A stretch of 64,000 bases of DNA from Microcoleus vaginatus WJT46-NPBG5 (GTDB lineage: Bacteria > Cyanobacteriota > Cyanobacteriia > Cyanobacteriales > Oscillatoriaceae): NCBI GenBank assembly GCA_019359355.1, contig JAHHHM010000001.1, positions 310,001 through 374,000 of the forward strand, in the 5' to 3' direction. The notes under the pieces were generated by a model. That model made no database searches and had not been told where the DNA came from. It was given only the letters and a program-made list of their open reading frames with translations. Positions 44,827 to 53,141 of this stretch are shown piece after piece; the first letter of the stretch is position 1; every line of letters starts with the position of its first letter. The translations under genes were made by a program, and so were the position numbers.

Positions 44827-46560
44827 CTACGAGTTTAGGGTCGTGCGAACCGGCGACTGCCACCAGTGATGATTTTGGATCAAGGTGTGGGCTTGCCAGC
44901 TTGGCTCTGGCTGAGGGAAATCTGTGCGATAGTGTCCGCCTCGACTTTCCGTGCGAAACTGTGCGCTTGTCAAAATTAAGTACGCCACATCCAGTAAGTT
45001 GCGGGTTTCTCCCCAACTGCGTAAGTGCACATCTGCATCTGGTAAATTGACACTGAGAGTTTGGCCGGGTTGTAAGTTTAGCAGGAACTTGCTCATGGCA
45101 AGTGTCATGAATTCTGCTTGCCAAGTTTCTATCAAAGTCAGGGCGGAGGCTAACGCCGCCTGTCCCCGGCAAATACCGGCACTTTGCCAAACTAAGCGGG
45201 GTAAATCTTGCCGCAGAGCTTCTATTTTGGCTTGTCCAGTCGCCCAGTCCTTGGTAGAGAGGGGGTGAGGGGAAGAGGGGGCGAGGGGAAGAGAGGCTGA
45301 GGCGGTGGGGGGAACGTCTAGGTGGGCGAGTTGAGCACCGAAGACGATACATTCAAGTAGGGAATTACTCGCAAGGCGATTGCCTCCGTGCACGCCCGTA
45401 CTGGCAGTTTCCCCGATTGCGTATAAACCCGGAATCGATGTTTGGCTGATTAAATCGGTCATGATGCCACCCATCCAGTAATGAGCTGCCGGTGCCACCG
45501 GCACAGGTTGAGCAAATACATCAATTCCCCACTGCCGGCAGACTTGGATAATATTGGGAAATCGGTGACGAATTCTCTCCTCTGGAATCGGGCGTAAATC
45601 TAACCAAACGTTGGCATCAGCCGGATCTACGCCCATCCGCTGAAAATGGCTGAAAATTGCACGGCTGACGATATCTCTGGGGGCGAGTTCACCGGCAGGG
45701 TGGTAATCAAAGGCAAAGCGATATCCCTGATCATCGACTAAGTGTGCCCCCTCGCCCCGCACGGCTTCACTAATTAGAAATCGTGGCGCACCGGCTGTGG
45801 TGAGAGCAGTGGGGTGAAATTGCACAAATTCTAAATCTCGCAAAATCGCACCGGCACGCCATGCAATCGCGACTCCATCGCCGGTGCTCACCCCTGGATT
45901 GGTTGTCTGAGCAAAAACTTGGCCGCCACCGCCGGTTGCCAACACCACAGCGCCGGCACGCACCCAGCTAATTTGCCCTTGATAAACCAAGCAAATCCCC
46001 TGACAGCGTTGCGTGTCGGGATCGATCCAAAGACTCAAGGCAAACGCTTGCTGGATCACTTGAATATTCTTACGGTTTAAGACTTGAGCCGTGAGGGTGC
46101 CGACAACCGCACGTCCTGTGGTATCTGCAGCATGGAGAACACGCCGGCGCGAGTGAGCAGCTTCTAGCGTAAGTGCTAAGTCGTCGCCTTGCCGGTCAAA
46201 TGCCACCCCCAACTTTACCAGGGAGTGTACGCATTCTGGGGCTTTTTCCGCTAGAAATCGCACTGCCTCAAACTCACACAAGCCGGCACCGGCTTTCAAT
46301 GTATCTTCAATATGGAGTTTAGGTGAATCTTCCGGTGAGATAGCAGCCGCCATCCCACCTTGCGCCCAATCACTTGCGGATTGCGGCAGCCTATCTTTAG
46401 TAATCAAGCCAACCTGGAAGTGTTCTGGCAGGCAAAGCGCCGCATACAGCCCCGCTGCGCCGGTGCCTACTACGAGGACATCAAACTGGCTTGGTAGGTT
46501 TAGCTGGGTTGATGAATCAGTATTTGCAGGATTCACTAATGAAAAATCGCCCTCTGTCAA
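44827..46560 (-). CDS. nadB: L-aspartate oxidase
   Basis: NadB oxidises L-aspartate to iminoaspartate, the first step of NAD synthesis. The 577-residue flavoprotein has VLVVGTGAAGLYAALCLP (FAD), SASDWAQGGMAAAISPED, TTGRAVVGTL, FVQFHPTALTTAG, EAVRGEGAHL and GGNRLASNSLLECIVFGAQL, then the helical C-terminal domain. The start is TTG 46560; a GTG nearby is possible. Residues ~435-450 are an inserted Ser/Pro/Leu run (ASASLPLAPSSPHPLS) whose DNA is G/C-skewed and repeat-like, as in the intergenic tandem repeats. It lies in a probable surface loop between the FAD domain and the helical domain. Confidence 0.95.
   Translation of the reverse strand: MTEGDFSLVNPANTDSSTQLNLPSQFDVLVVGTGAAGLYAALCLPEHFQVGLITKDRLPQSASDWAQGGMAAAISPEDSPKLHIEDTLKAGAGLCEFEAVRFLAEKAPECVHSLVKLGVAFDRQGDDLALTLEAAHSRRRVLHAADTTGRAVVGTLTAQVLNRKNIQVIQQAFALSLWIDPDTQRCQGICLVYQGQISWVRAGAVVLATGGGGQVFAQTTNPGVSTGDGVAIAWRAGAILRDLEFVQFHPTALTTAGAPRFLISEAVRGEGAHLVDDQGYRFAFDYHPAGELAPRDIVSRAIFSHFQRMGVDPADANVWLDLRPIPEERIRHRFPNIIQVCRQWGIDVFAQPVPVAPAAHYWMGGIMTDLISQTSIPGLYAIGETASTGVHGGNRLASNSLLECIVFGAQLAHLDVPPTASASLPLAPSSPHPLSTKDWATGQAKIEALRQDLPRLVWQSAGICRGQAALASALTLIETWQAEFMTLAMSKFLLNLQPGQTLSVNLPDADVHLRSWGETRNLLDVAYLILTSAQFRTESRGGHYRTDFPQPEPSWQAHTLIQNHHWWQSPVRTTLNS
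45256..45312. repeat. Repeat-like purine tract inside nadB
   Basis: The plus strand reads as repeated gaggggaaga/gggggcgagg words, closely resembling the tandem repeats found between genes here. It is translated in frame as the low-complexity loop of NadB. Confidence 0.6.
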
Positions 46561-46699
46561 TCGGTTGAGCCTTTAATCTGGCTCTACTTTAACCTTAGTT
46601 GACAAAAGGCGATAGGAGGGCAGATGACTAATCTCTAGTCCTGTGGGTTGCGCTTAATTGGGATTGAGGGGGAGATGGGGAACTTGATATATCACTAGC

Positions 46700-46733
46700 C
46701 CCTCGTCCCTCGCCCCTAGTTCCTAGTAGACGC
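46700..46733. repeat. Short degenerate repeat at the psbU stop
   Basis: cccctcgtccctcgcccct-type units run up to and include the psbU stop codon, an example of a tandem-repeat tract at a gene end. Confidence 0.55.
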
Positions 46734-47151
46734 CGTTATTAATCCGATCATCACCTTCTACTAAGGCTGATTCCACATCAGTCACCGTGAACTTGCCGAG
46801 GTTGGCTTTTAGCACTTCTTTTTGGCGTTCGGTCAAATCTGAAATGTTGAGTACATCATCGACCTTTTCATAGGGCGCATTTTCAACAATTATGCCGGCC
46901 AGGGTTGGGTACAGCCCTGGATAACGGCGAAATGCCCGTACATTGGTGTTATTTAGATCGATTTTTTGGCCAAACTCGGTGTCTAGCTTGTCGTCTACCC
47001 GATTTCGCAAACCTGACTCGGCCAAAACCGGCGTTTGCACAAATGCCACACCGCTCAAGTTAGCAGCGTAAGCATTCTGAGGCAGCCCCAACCATCCCAG
47101 GCAGCCTACCAACAGGCCGACAACTGCCAACAGGCGAACCAATCGTCTCAT
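46723..47151 (-). CDS. psbU: Photosystem II extrinsic protein PsbU
   Basis: PsbU is the 12-kDa lumenal protein that stabilises the oxygen-evolving complex together with PsbO and PsbV. The 142-residue precursor has a signal peptide ending NAYA|A near residue 29. The mature part has the double helix-hairpin-helix-like fold: [56 protein letters not shown]. The start is ATG 47151. It is monocistronic. Confidence 0.97.
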   Translation of the reverse strand: MRRLVRLLAVVGLLVGCLGWLGLPQNAYAANLSGVAFVQTPVLAESGLRNRVDDKLDTEFGQKIDLNNTNVRAFRRYPGLYPTLAGIIVENAPYEKVDDVLNISDLTERQKEVLKANLGKFTVTDVESALVEGDDRINNGVY

Positions 47152-47271
47152 AAAGGAATTCCTCGCTCACTCATACACAGCATTTATATTAAAGAGATTA
47201 CCATTTCTTTACAGTAGAACTAAGATCGCATTCCGTTGAAGAGGGTCTGGTCTTTCTATCATCGTTAAAAG

Positions 47272-47300
47272 CTTAAATAACCCCGATGGGGGTATTTAAG
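47272..47300. terminator. Terminator between psbU leader and cyclase gene
   Basis: CTTAAATA-CCCC (47272-47284) pairs with GGGG-TATTTAAG (47288-47300) with a single A-G mismatch. T-rich flanks lie on both sides (ATTTTT to the right, CTTTTA on the minus strand). It fits termination of the FHA-cyclase gene. Confidence 0.65.
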
Positions 47301-47372
47301 CGATTTTTGCCGGCGCTAAACCCTAAAAACTCAAATCGATCCGCGTCATATCTCGCCCAACCGGCATTTCTG

Positions 47373-48359
47373 CTAAGAATCTTCACGTTTCATGTGCAAA
47401 AACTTATACAGCTCATCAAACGTGCTGGCATAAGTCAGGGTTGGGGTATCGTAGCCTTTGAGATTCACTGTATATGCTTGAAACGGGGCTTCAGAAGCGC
47501 CAATGACTGAGAGATGTTGGTAAGTGGTTTCGCCTAAAGCGATATCCATGCCAATTTCTTTTGTGGAAGATTCCAGACGAAAAGCGGCGTTTACCGTATC
47601 CCCCAGGGCGGTATAGTCGGGGCGATCTCCACTGCCGGTGTTTCCCACCATTGCGTAACCTGTATTCACGCCGGCACCAATGCGTAAGGGGAAGGGCAAG
47701 GGGTAGCGCTGACTCAGATCCTCGGTGACTTGATGTAGCGCACTCAACGCTTGAAAAATCTGAATGACTTCTTCACGGCTGACTTTTTGGGCGCTGTGAA
47801 ACCAAACAGCCATCACCGCATCCCCAATATATTTATCAACCCAGCTACCGTGAGATCGCAGGATATCGCCTGACTGGCGGAACCAGCTACCGATCACCTC
47901 AGAAAGGATATGATCTTCAAGCTGACGAGTGAGAACGGTGAAACTGCGGATATCAACCACCATCACAGAGATCAGCCGGCGCACGTGCAAAGCCGCTGTC
48001 GCCGTAAAATCGTCCGAATCTTCGTCATCTTTGGCGGCATCGAGACTAGATGGACAGGAGAATGCTAACTCTGTTTGGCCAAAGGTGAGGCGATCCCCAT
48101 TGTGTAGCGTCACGGGAATGCTCACCCGCCGCCCGTTCACAAACGAACCATTGCGGCTTCCCAAATCAATCAGATAAAACTCTCCATTCTCCATGCGCTG
48201 CAACATTGCGTGGTTGCGAGAGATCCAACGATCTGGGAGAACAAAATTGTTATCTTCACTGCGCCCAATTGTCCAGCAACTACTACCGGCTAAGGGCAGA
48301 TAGCGATTACCGGCTTCGGTTTTAAGCACTAAATGAGGAGTGGGTTGCAACTTCAGCAC
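47373..48359 (-). CDS. FHA-domain class III adenylate/guanylate cyclase
   Basis: The 328-residue protein starts at GTG 48359. Residues ~28-100 are an FHA domain that binds phosphothreonine (IGRSEDNNFVLPDRWISRNH, GSRNGSFVNG). Residues ~130-305 are a class III cyclase with metal-binding Asp136 (VDIRSFT) and Asp180 (IGDAVMAVW) and the transition-state Asn/Arg segment TALGDTVNAAFRLE. Cyanobacterial relatives make cAMP and act in motility signalling. The FHA domain suggests control by a Ser/Thr kinase, and one is encoded at 53142-54263. It is cytoplasmic, with no membrane helix. Confidence 0.92.
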   Translation of the reverse strand: MLKLQPTPHLVLKTEAGNRYLPLAGSSCWTIGRSEDNNFVLPDRWISRNHAMLQRMENGEFYLIDLGSRNGSFVNGRRVSIPVTLHNGDRLTFGQTELAFSCPSSLDAAKDDEDSDDFTATAALHVRRLISVMVVDIRSFTVLTRQLEDHILSEVIGSWFRQSGDILRSHGSWVDKYIGDAVMAVWFHSAQKVSREEVIQIFQALSALHQVTEDLSQRYPLPFPLRIGAGVNTGYAMVGNTGSGDRPDYTALGDTVNAAFRLESSTKEIGMDIALGETTYQHLSVIGASEAPFQAYTVNLKGYDTPTLTYASTFDELYKFLHMKREDS

Positions 48360-48478
48360 GAGCTAAGTTAACGACCTTAGGTCGTTTCAAAAGTCTAGTT
48401 GTCAGACTAGATCCTAGCTCTGGTTAGCGCATATATGGTTGCTTTATGTAGCAGTTTGAAGCAATCGTTTCATCTGTC

Positions 48479-49207
48479 TCAAGCAGCAGAAGCGGCAAAC
48501 CAAAATAGGCTATCTACCAAGATTGTGCTTAAGACTGCCCCACCAAACGCCCACCAGTGGAGTTGTTTTGAGCGTAAGGGGACAACACCGGCAACGAGAA
48601 GAACGACAAGCAGAACCAGCGCCCAGCCGATGCCCCAAGGAGTCTGCACTTGTTTGGTGGCACTTTGAAAGATGGGCAGCGCTAGCGCCGGATCGACTTG
48701 CATGATCTGCCGCCAATGCGGAATTAAATCGACCAAGTAAAAATATATGTCGGTAATCGCGGTGCCTAATAAAGAACCTAAATAAAACCAACTGCCCACT
48801 TGCAGGCGGCGACGGGTGATGCACCACAATGCCACCGGCAGACAAATTGCCTCCACCGGCAAGTGCAACACGGGTTCCCAACGCAACCAGCCCCAATAAA
48901 TTGAACCGGCTAACCAGCTGCCGGTGAACCCCAGCAATAAGTCTCCCCACAGATGGGTTGCGGAATTTGATAGCAGCCTCCAACCCAGCCAGACCAAGCA
49001 GCCGGTCAGTGCTAGACTCAGCAGCGGAAATTGCCGCACGAGGGGCGCTTGGAAAAATACTGGCACTGAAACTAGGAAGATTGCTGCCGCGAAAATCCGC
49101 CAACTTTCGCTTAAGGTAATTTTCCACAAGAAAGCCTTGGGAAAATTGCTTGGGGACTCCGCCGGCTGCGGATTAGAGGTGTAGGGGGACAAAGTTTCGT
49201 TAAACAA
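48479..49207 (-). CDS. DUF3120 membrane protein
   Basis: This 242-residue protein has about six membrane helices (IFAAAIFLVSVPVFFQAPLV; LLLGFTGSWLAGSIYWGWL; IGWALVLLVVLLVAGVVPL). It matches the cyanobacteria- and plastid-restricted DUF3120 family by the pattern LRWEPVLHLPVEAICLPVAL and GTAITDIYFYLVDLIPHW. The function is unknown. The start is TTG 49207. Confidence 0.8.
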   Translation of the reverse strand: MFNETLSPYTSNPQPAESPSNFPKAFLWKITLSESWRIFAAAIFLVSVPVFFQAPLVRQFPLLSLALTGCLVWLGWRLLSNSATHLWGDLLLGFTGSWLAGSIYWGWLRWEPVLHLPVEAICLPVALWCITRRRLQVGSWFYLGSLLGTAITDIYFYLVDLIPHWRQIMQVDPALALPIFQSATKQVQTPWGIGWALVLLVVLLVAGVVPLRSKQLHWWAFGGAVLSTILVDSLFWFAASAA

Positions 49208-49365
49208 GGGTTCTTTAAGATTCTTTACTTAACTTCATTATTCTTTAAGATATCACAGGTTATATCCCCCAGGGGGGCATCTTTCCTATCTAAATTGTAC
49301 CGGATATCATCAATTTCTACCGAAGGTCTACTTCATTTGCGCTTGGAAATACGACAGACAACAGC

Positions 49366-50373
49366 ATGGCTTTATCACGTAGTCAATTTTTCACACTTTT
49401 AAGTGCCGGGGTTGCCGGCGCAATAGTGGCATCTCCTTTAAAAGCGTTCACAACCCCCTTACAAGGTGCTTCTACACTTTTAGCTCAAAGCACCCCTGTA
49501 GCAGCCCCCGCCGTAGCGAGTGTCTCTGATATGAATATCTTTCAGGCATTCATATTGGGCTTGGTGCAAGGTTTAACAGAATTTTTGCCCATTAGCAGCA
49601 CTGCCCATTTAAAAGTCGTGCCGGTGCTATTAGGTTGGGGCGATCCCGGTTCTGCCTTTACAGCAGTGATTCAGCTGGGCAGCATTGGCGCTGTACTTTG
49701 GTATTTTTGGAGCGATCTCTCTCAGGTGGTGAACGGTGCTCTCAGAGCACTGCTGCGGCGTGAATACGATGATCAAGACTTCCGCATTGCTTTGGGGATT
49801 GCGCTAGGAACCCTGCCGATTCTCCTGGGCGGTGTTCTAATCAAGGTTTTCGTTCCCGACTATGACAACTCTCCCCTGCGGAGTCTAGGGGCGATTGCGA
49901 TTGCTTCGATCATCATGGCGCTGCTTTTGGGGGTTGCTGAACGCATTGGCAAGCGCAAGCGCGATTTTAGCCAGCTGGGAATGCAAGATGGGATCTTAAT
50001 GGGTTTGGCTCAAGCAATGGCGTTAATCCCCGGTGTTTCTCGCTCAGGTTCCACCCTGACTGCCGGCTTATTTATGGGCTTAGAACGGGCAACAGCCGCG
50101 AGATTTTCGTTCTTACTCGGTATCCCAGCAATTACGTTAGCCGGCCTTGTAGAGCTTAAGGATGTGGTTACAGGAGGCTTTGCCGGTGTGGGTGCGCTGC
50201 CGCTACTGGTGGGAGTGATTTCGGCGGCTGTGTTTTCTTACATCTCGATTGCTTGGCTGATTCGTTTCCTGCAAACTCAAAGTACCTTAGTATTTATCGT
50301 GTACCGGCTGCTGTTTGGCTTAGCAATTTTGGCATCAATTGCGGCTAAGCAGCCTTGGACGGTGGGACAGTAG
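49366..50373 (+). CDS. uppP: Undecaprenyl-diphosphate phosphatase with N-terminal extension
   Basis: UppP recycles the lipid carrier of cell-wall synthesis. The core (from Met56) has LVQGLTEFLPISSTAHL and IPGVSRSGSTL, the two catalytic motifs, and about eight membrane helices. The 55-residue N-terminal addition contains a hydrophobic segment (FFTLLSAGVAGAIVASP) and an Ala/Pro-rich linker that E. coli UppP lacks. It may be a signal or an extra membrane helix. An internal ATG at 49531 could be the start of a shorter form. The two catalytic motifs look normal. Confidence 0.93.
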   Translation: MALSRSQFFTLLSAGVAGAIVASPLKAFTTPLQGASTLLAQSTPVAAPAVASVSDMNIFQAFILGLVQGLTEFLPISSTAHLKVVPVLLGWGDPGSAFTAVIQLGSIGAVLWYFWSDLSQVVNGALRALLRREYDDQDFRIALGIALGTLPILLGGVLIKVFVPDYDNSPLRSLGAIAIASIIMALLLGVAERIGKRKRDFSQLGMQDGILMGLAQAMALIPGVSRSGSTLTAGLFMGLERATAARFSFLLGIPAITLAGLVELKDVVTGGFAGVGALPLLVGVISAAVFSYISIAWLIRFLQTQSTLVFIVYRLLFGLAILASIAAKQPWTVGQ

Positions 50374-50380
50374 TAGATCC

Positions 50381-50429
50381 CTAATGGTTAATGGTTAATC
50401 AACAATTTTCATGAGCGATTAACCATTAG
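50381..50429. terminator. Inverted repeat after uppP
   Basis: A tandem CTAATGGTTAATGGTTAATC (50381-50400) can pair in two registers with GATTAACCATTAG (50417-50429), giving 12-base stems. No strong T-run follows. Confidence 0.5.
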
Positions 50430-50529
50430 CATCTGCTTACGGTTCACTTTTTTTAAAGATAGCTGGCAAAATTGGCCGACAGCAGCAATTTATTCGAGGG
50501 AGAATGTTATGGGGTGGCTTACGATATTA

Positions 50530-50967
50530 TTAATCTGTCTTTGTTATTTCCCCATTAACAACGACTAACTTTACGCCACAACGAGTTGCTGCTTCTGCCA
50601 ACCGGCTATCAAGTGTTGCCAGCGGCAATTGTAATCGTATAGCTAATTCTAGATAGGCTGCATCATAAGCGGCTAAACCTTCTTGTCGTCCTAGTACCAG
50701 AGTGGATGAGAGTGCGTTGTTATTTGTAGCTTCATCAACGTAAATTAATAATGACTGTAACAAAGCAATTGCCAGATCGGATTGCTCCTGAGTCATGCGA
50801 TTACGTCGTTCAGCAACCAATAAAGTATTCGCAACTTCTAGCAACCAAATTCCTGGTACAAATGCTTCACAATCCGCCATCATTGCCAATATCGCATTGG
50901 CATAATCGTCATTTTCATCCACTAAGCACCAACTGATTGCTACGGAACAATCTAATACAAACTGCAT
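50530..50967 (-). CDS. PIN-domain toxin, VapC type
   Basis: The 145-residue PIN nuclease keeps the acidic metal site: Asp6 (VLDCSVAISW), Glu44 (LLEVANTLL), Asp102 (AAYDAAYLELA) and Asp120 (ATLDSRLAEAA). VapC toxins cleave RNA, often initiator or other tRNAs, when freed from their antitoxin. The start overlaps the stop of the upstream antitoxin gene by one base (TAATG), the standard arrangement. Confidence 0.88.
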   Translation of the reverse strand: MQFVLDCSVAISWCLVDENDDYANAILAMMADCEAFVPGIWLLEVANTLLVAERRNRMTQEQSDLAIALLQSLLIYVDEATNNNALSSTLVLGRQEGLAAYDAAYLELAIRLQLPLATLDSRLAEAATRCGVKLVVVNGEITKTD

Positions 50968-51239
50968 TAAAATCTTCGCCCCTCTTCAATCATTTCAGGG
51001 ATTGAAGTTTTATCCAGCGCAACTTCTTGTTGGAGTTGTTGTATCTTGGCAATTGCTGCTTGAATTGATTTTTTAGTCGTCAGCTTTCCCCAAGCGTTAG
51101 ACTTTGGTTGAGTTTCCTCCCAGGATAACGGATGCAAAACTACCACGACCTCAACAGAGGTATCTTTAAAATCAGTGGGCATTTGGATTTGCAATATGCC
51201 ATCTGTCCCAATATGCGCTTGCAGCTTCATTGTTTCCAT
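50967..51239 (-). CDS. Antitoxin partner of the PIN toxin
   Basis: This 90-residue protein has a beta-rich N-terminus (LQAHIGTDGILQIQMPTDFK; VEVVVVLHPLSWEE) resembling the small cyanobacterial VapB/AbrB-like antitoxins, and a helical, charged C-terminus ending EEGRRF that would bind the toxin. ATG 51239 or 51230 can start it. The function is assigned from its position directly upstream of the PIN gene. Confidence 0.7.
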   Translation of the reverse strand: METMKLQAHIGTDGILQIQMPTDFKDTSVEVVVVLHPLSWEETQPKSNAWGKLTTKKSIQAAIAKIQQLQQEVALDKTSIPEMIEEGRRF

Positions 51240-51578
51240 GTCAGACTCCAGAAACCTTGCTTCAACAATTATCGTCAGTTTCTAACTTATATTAAATCCA
51301 CTGACTCACTTTCTCACATCCATTTTGCAAATCGATTAACCGGCTTTAAGCCTACCACAATCACCCTTTGCCTACCCTTGGTGGCTCTCAGCGTTTTTCT
51401 GTTGAGTGAACCGTAATATCTGGCATAATAGAGAAGATAACTTTGAATCGACCGATTTACACCGCTCAGATTGATTTCACCGGCTCTGTCAGCCACCTCG
51501 TCGGCGTTGAGTAAAAAGAATATTGATACTTTAAATCTAGCATTTAAGTTTTTGGTGCATTTTTGAACTTTAAAAGTT
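51240..51578. other. Non-coding gap between toxin-antitoxin pair and radical SAM gene
   Basis: 340 bases with no plausible gene. Promoters of two divergent units must lie here. Confidence 0.45.
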
Positions 51579-52910
51579 ATGAGTGAAACTTCTATTCGTC
51601 CGGCTTTAATTACAAACGTACTGCCCGATTCTATCGCGGCTGAGGTGGGATTTGAGGCAGGAGATCGTCTGGTTTCGATCAATGGTCAGCGTCCCCGTGA
51701 TTTGATTGATTATAAGTTTTTATGTGCAGATGAAGTTTTAGAACTGGAAGTTTTAGATACGAAAGGTAAAAGCCATCAGCTAGAAATTGAGAAAGAGTAC
51801 GACGATGAATTAGGGCTGGAATTTGAAACGGCTCTGTTTGATGGTTTAATTCAGTGTAATAATCGTTGTCCTTTTTGCTTTATCGATCAGCAGCCTCCGG
51901 GTAAACGGGAAACGCTTTATTTGAAGGATGATGATTACCGGCTCAGTTTTTTGTATGGCTCATATTTAACGTTAACCAATCTTACGGAGCGGGAATGGGA
52001 TAGAATTGAAATGATGCGGTTATCGCCGCTTTATGTATCAGTTCACGCAACAGAACCAGAGGTGCGAATTCGCCTGCTGAAAAATCTTCGTGCCGGCAAA
52101 ATATTAGAGCAATTGAAATGGTTTAAAGAGCGCCGGTTACAAATTCACGCGCAAGTCGTTGTTTGTCCCGGAATTAATGATGGGGAACACTTGCAACAGA
52201 CTGTGTTAGATTTGGCAAAGTTTCATAGCGGAAAAGTGCCGGCTGTAGCGTCTGTGGCAGTGGTGCCGGTGGGTTTGACGAGATTTCGACCGGCAGCAGA
52301 TGAATTAGTGCCGGTGACGCCAGAAAAAGCACGGGAAGTCATTGCTCAAGTGCAAGCTTTGCAAGCACAATTTCGCCGGCAAAAGAAATCGAATTGTGTT
52401 TGGTTAGCCGATGAGTGGTTTTTAATTGCTGGGGAAGAATTGCCGCCGGCATCTCATTATGAAAACTATCCCCAAATTGGCAACGGGGTGGGTTCAATTC
52501 GCCAATTTATAACACAGTTTGAAGAGGCTGTCAAGCGTTTGTTGCCGCCGGCTGTTTCTCCAGCGCGTCGTTTAACTTGGGTGGTGGGAAATGCTGTTGA
52601 GAAAGCCTTTGAGCCGGTTGTACAAAGACTAAATCAAGTTGAAGGTTTAGACGTAAAAATGGCAGCGATGCCAAGTGATTATTGGGGGCAGAAAATTACA
52701 GTTACCGGCTTATTAACGGGACAAGATTTACTGAAAAATTTACAAGGAAAAGATTTAGGGGATGGGATTTTGCTGCCTTCTGTGATGTTAAAGCATGGAG
52801 AAGCTTTATTTTTGGATGATATGCCGATTGATGAAGTTGCAAAGAAGTTGGGGACAAAGATTGTGCCGGTGACTGGCGTTGAAGAGTTGATTCAAGCTTG
52901 TCTGGCTTAA
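51579..52910 (+). CDS. TIGR03279-type radical SAM / DUF512 protein
   Basis: This 443-residue protein has an N-terminal PDZ-like domain (ITNVLPDSIAAEVGFEAGDR). A radical-SAM-like cluster motif follows, CNNRCPFCF (Cys93, Cys97, Cys100). The LYLKDDDYRLSFLYGSYLTL core and a C-terminal DUF512 domain (RLTWVVGNAVEKAFEPVVQR; GDGILLPSVMLKHGEALFLD) complete it. It matches the cyanobacterial group defined as putative Fe-S oxidoreductases and is probably cytoplasmic. The substrate is unknown. The cysteine spacing is CX3CX2C. Confidence 0.9.
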   Translation: MSETSIRPALITNVLPDSIAAEVGFEAGDRLVSINGQRPRDLIDYKFLCADEVLELEVLDTKGKSHQLEIEKEYDDELGLEFETALFDGLIQCNNRCPFCFIDQQPPGKRETLYLKDDDYRLSFLYGSYLTLTNLTEREWDRIEMMRLSPLYVSVHATEPEVRIRLLKNLRAGKILEQLKWFKERRLQIHAQVVVCPGINDGEHLQQTVLDLAKFHSGKVPAVASVAVVPVGLTRFRPAADELVPVTPEKAREVIAQVQALQAQFRRQKKSNCVWLADEWFLIAGEELPPASHYENYPQIGNGVGSIRQFITQFEEAVKRLLPPAVSPARRLTWVVGNAVEKAFEPVVQRLNQVEGLDVKMAAMPSDYWGQKITVTGLLTGQDLLKNLQGKDLGDGILLPSVMLKHGEALFLDDMPIDEVAKKLGTKIVPVTGVEELIQACLA

Positions 52911-53141
52911 ATTTAAAAGTTCTGGAAGTGGCGAAAAAGTTTGTTTTGGTCAATTGTTATAACCTCAAGTTTACTACTCTGCTTTTTGAACAGGCATGAG
53001 GCTGTAGTTTGACTATTTTACAATTTTTTTAAATCTTCTTAAAATGTTATAGATTACACTTTAAAGGTCTTGACGCGAGAGAAGAAAGCCCAGGGAAGTG
53101 CGAGCGGTTTCCCATAATCTGTTGCGAACCTATATTGCCCT

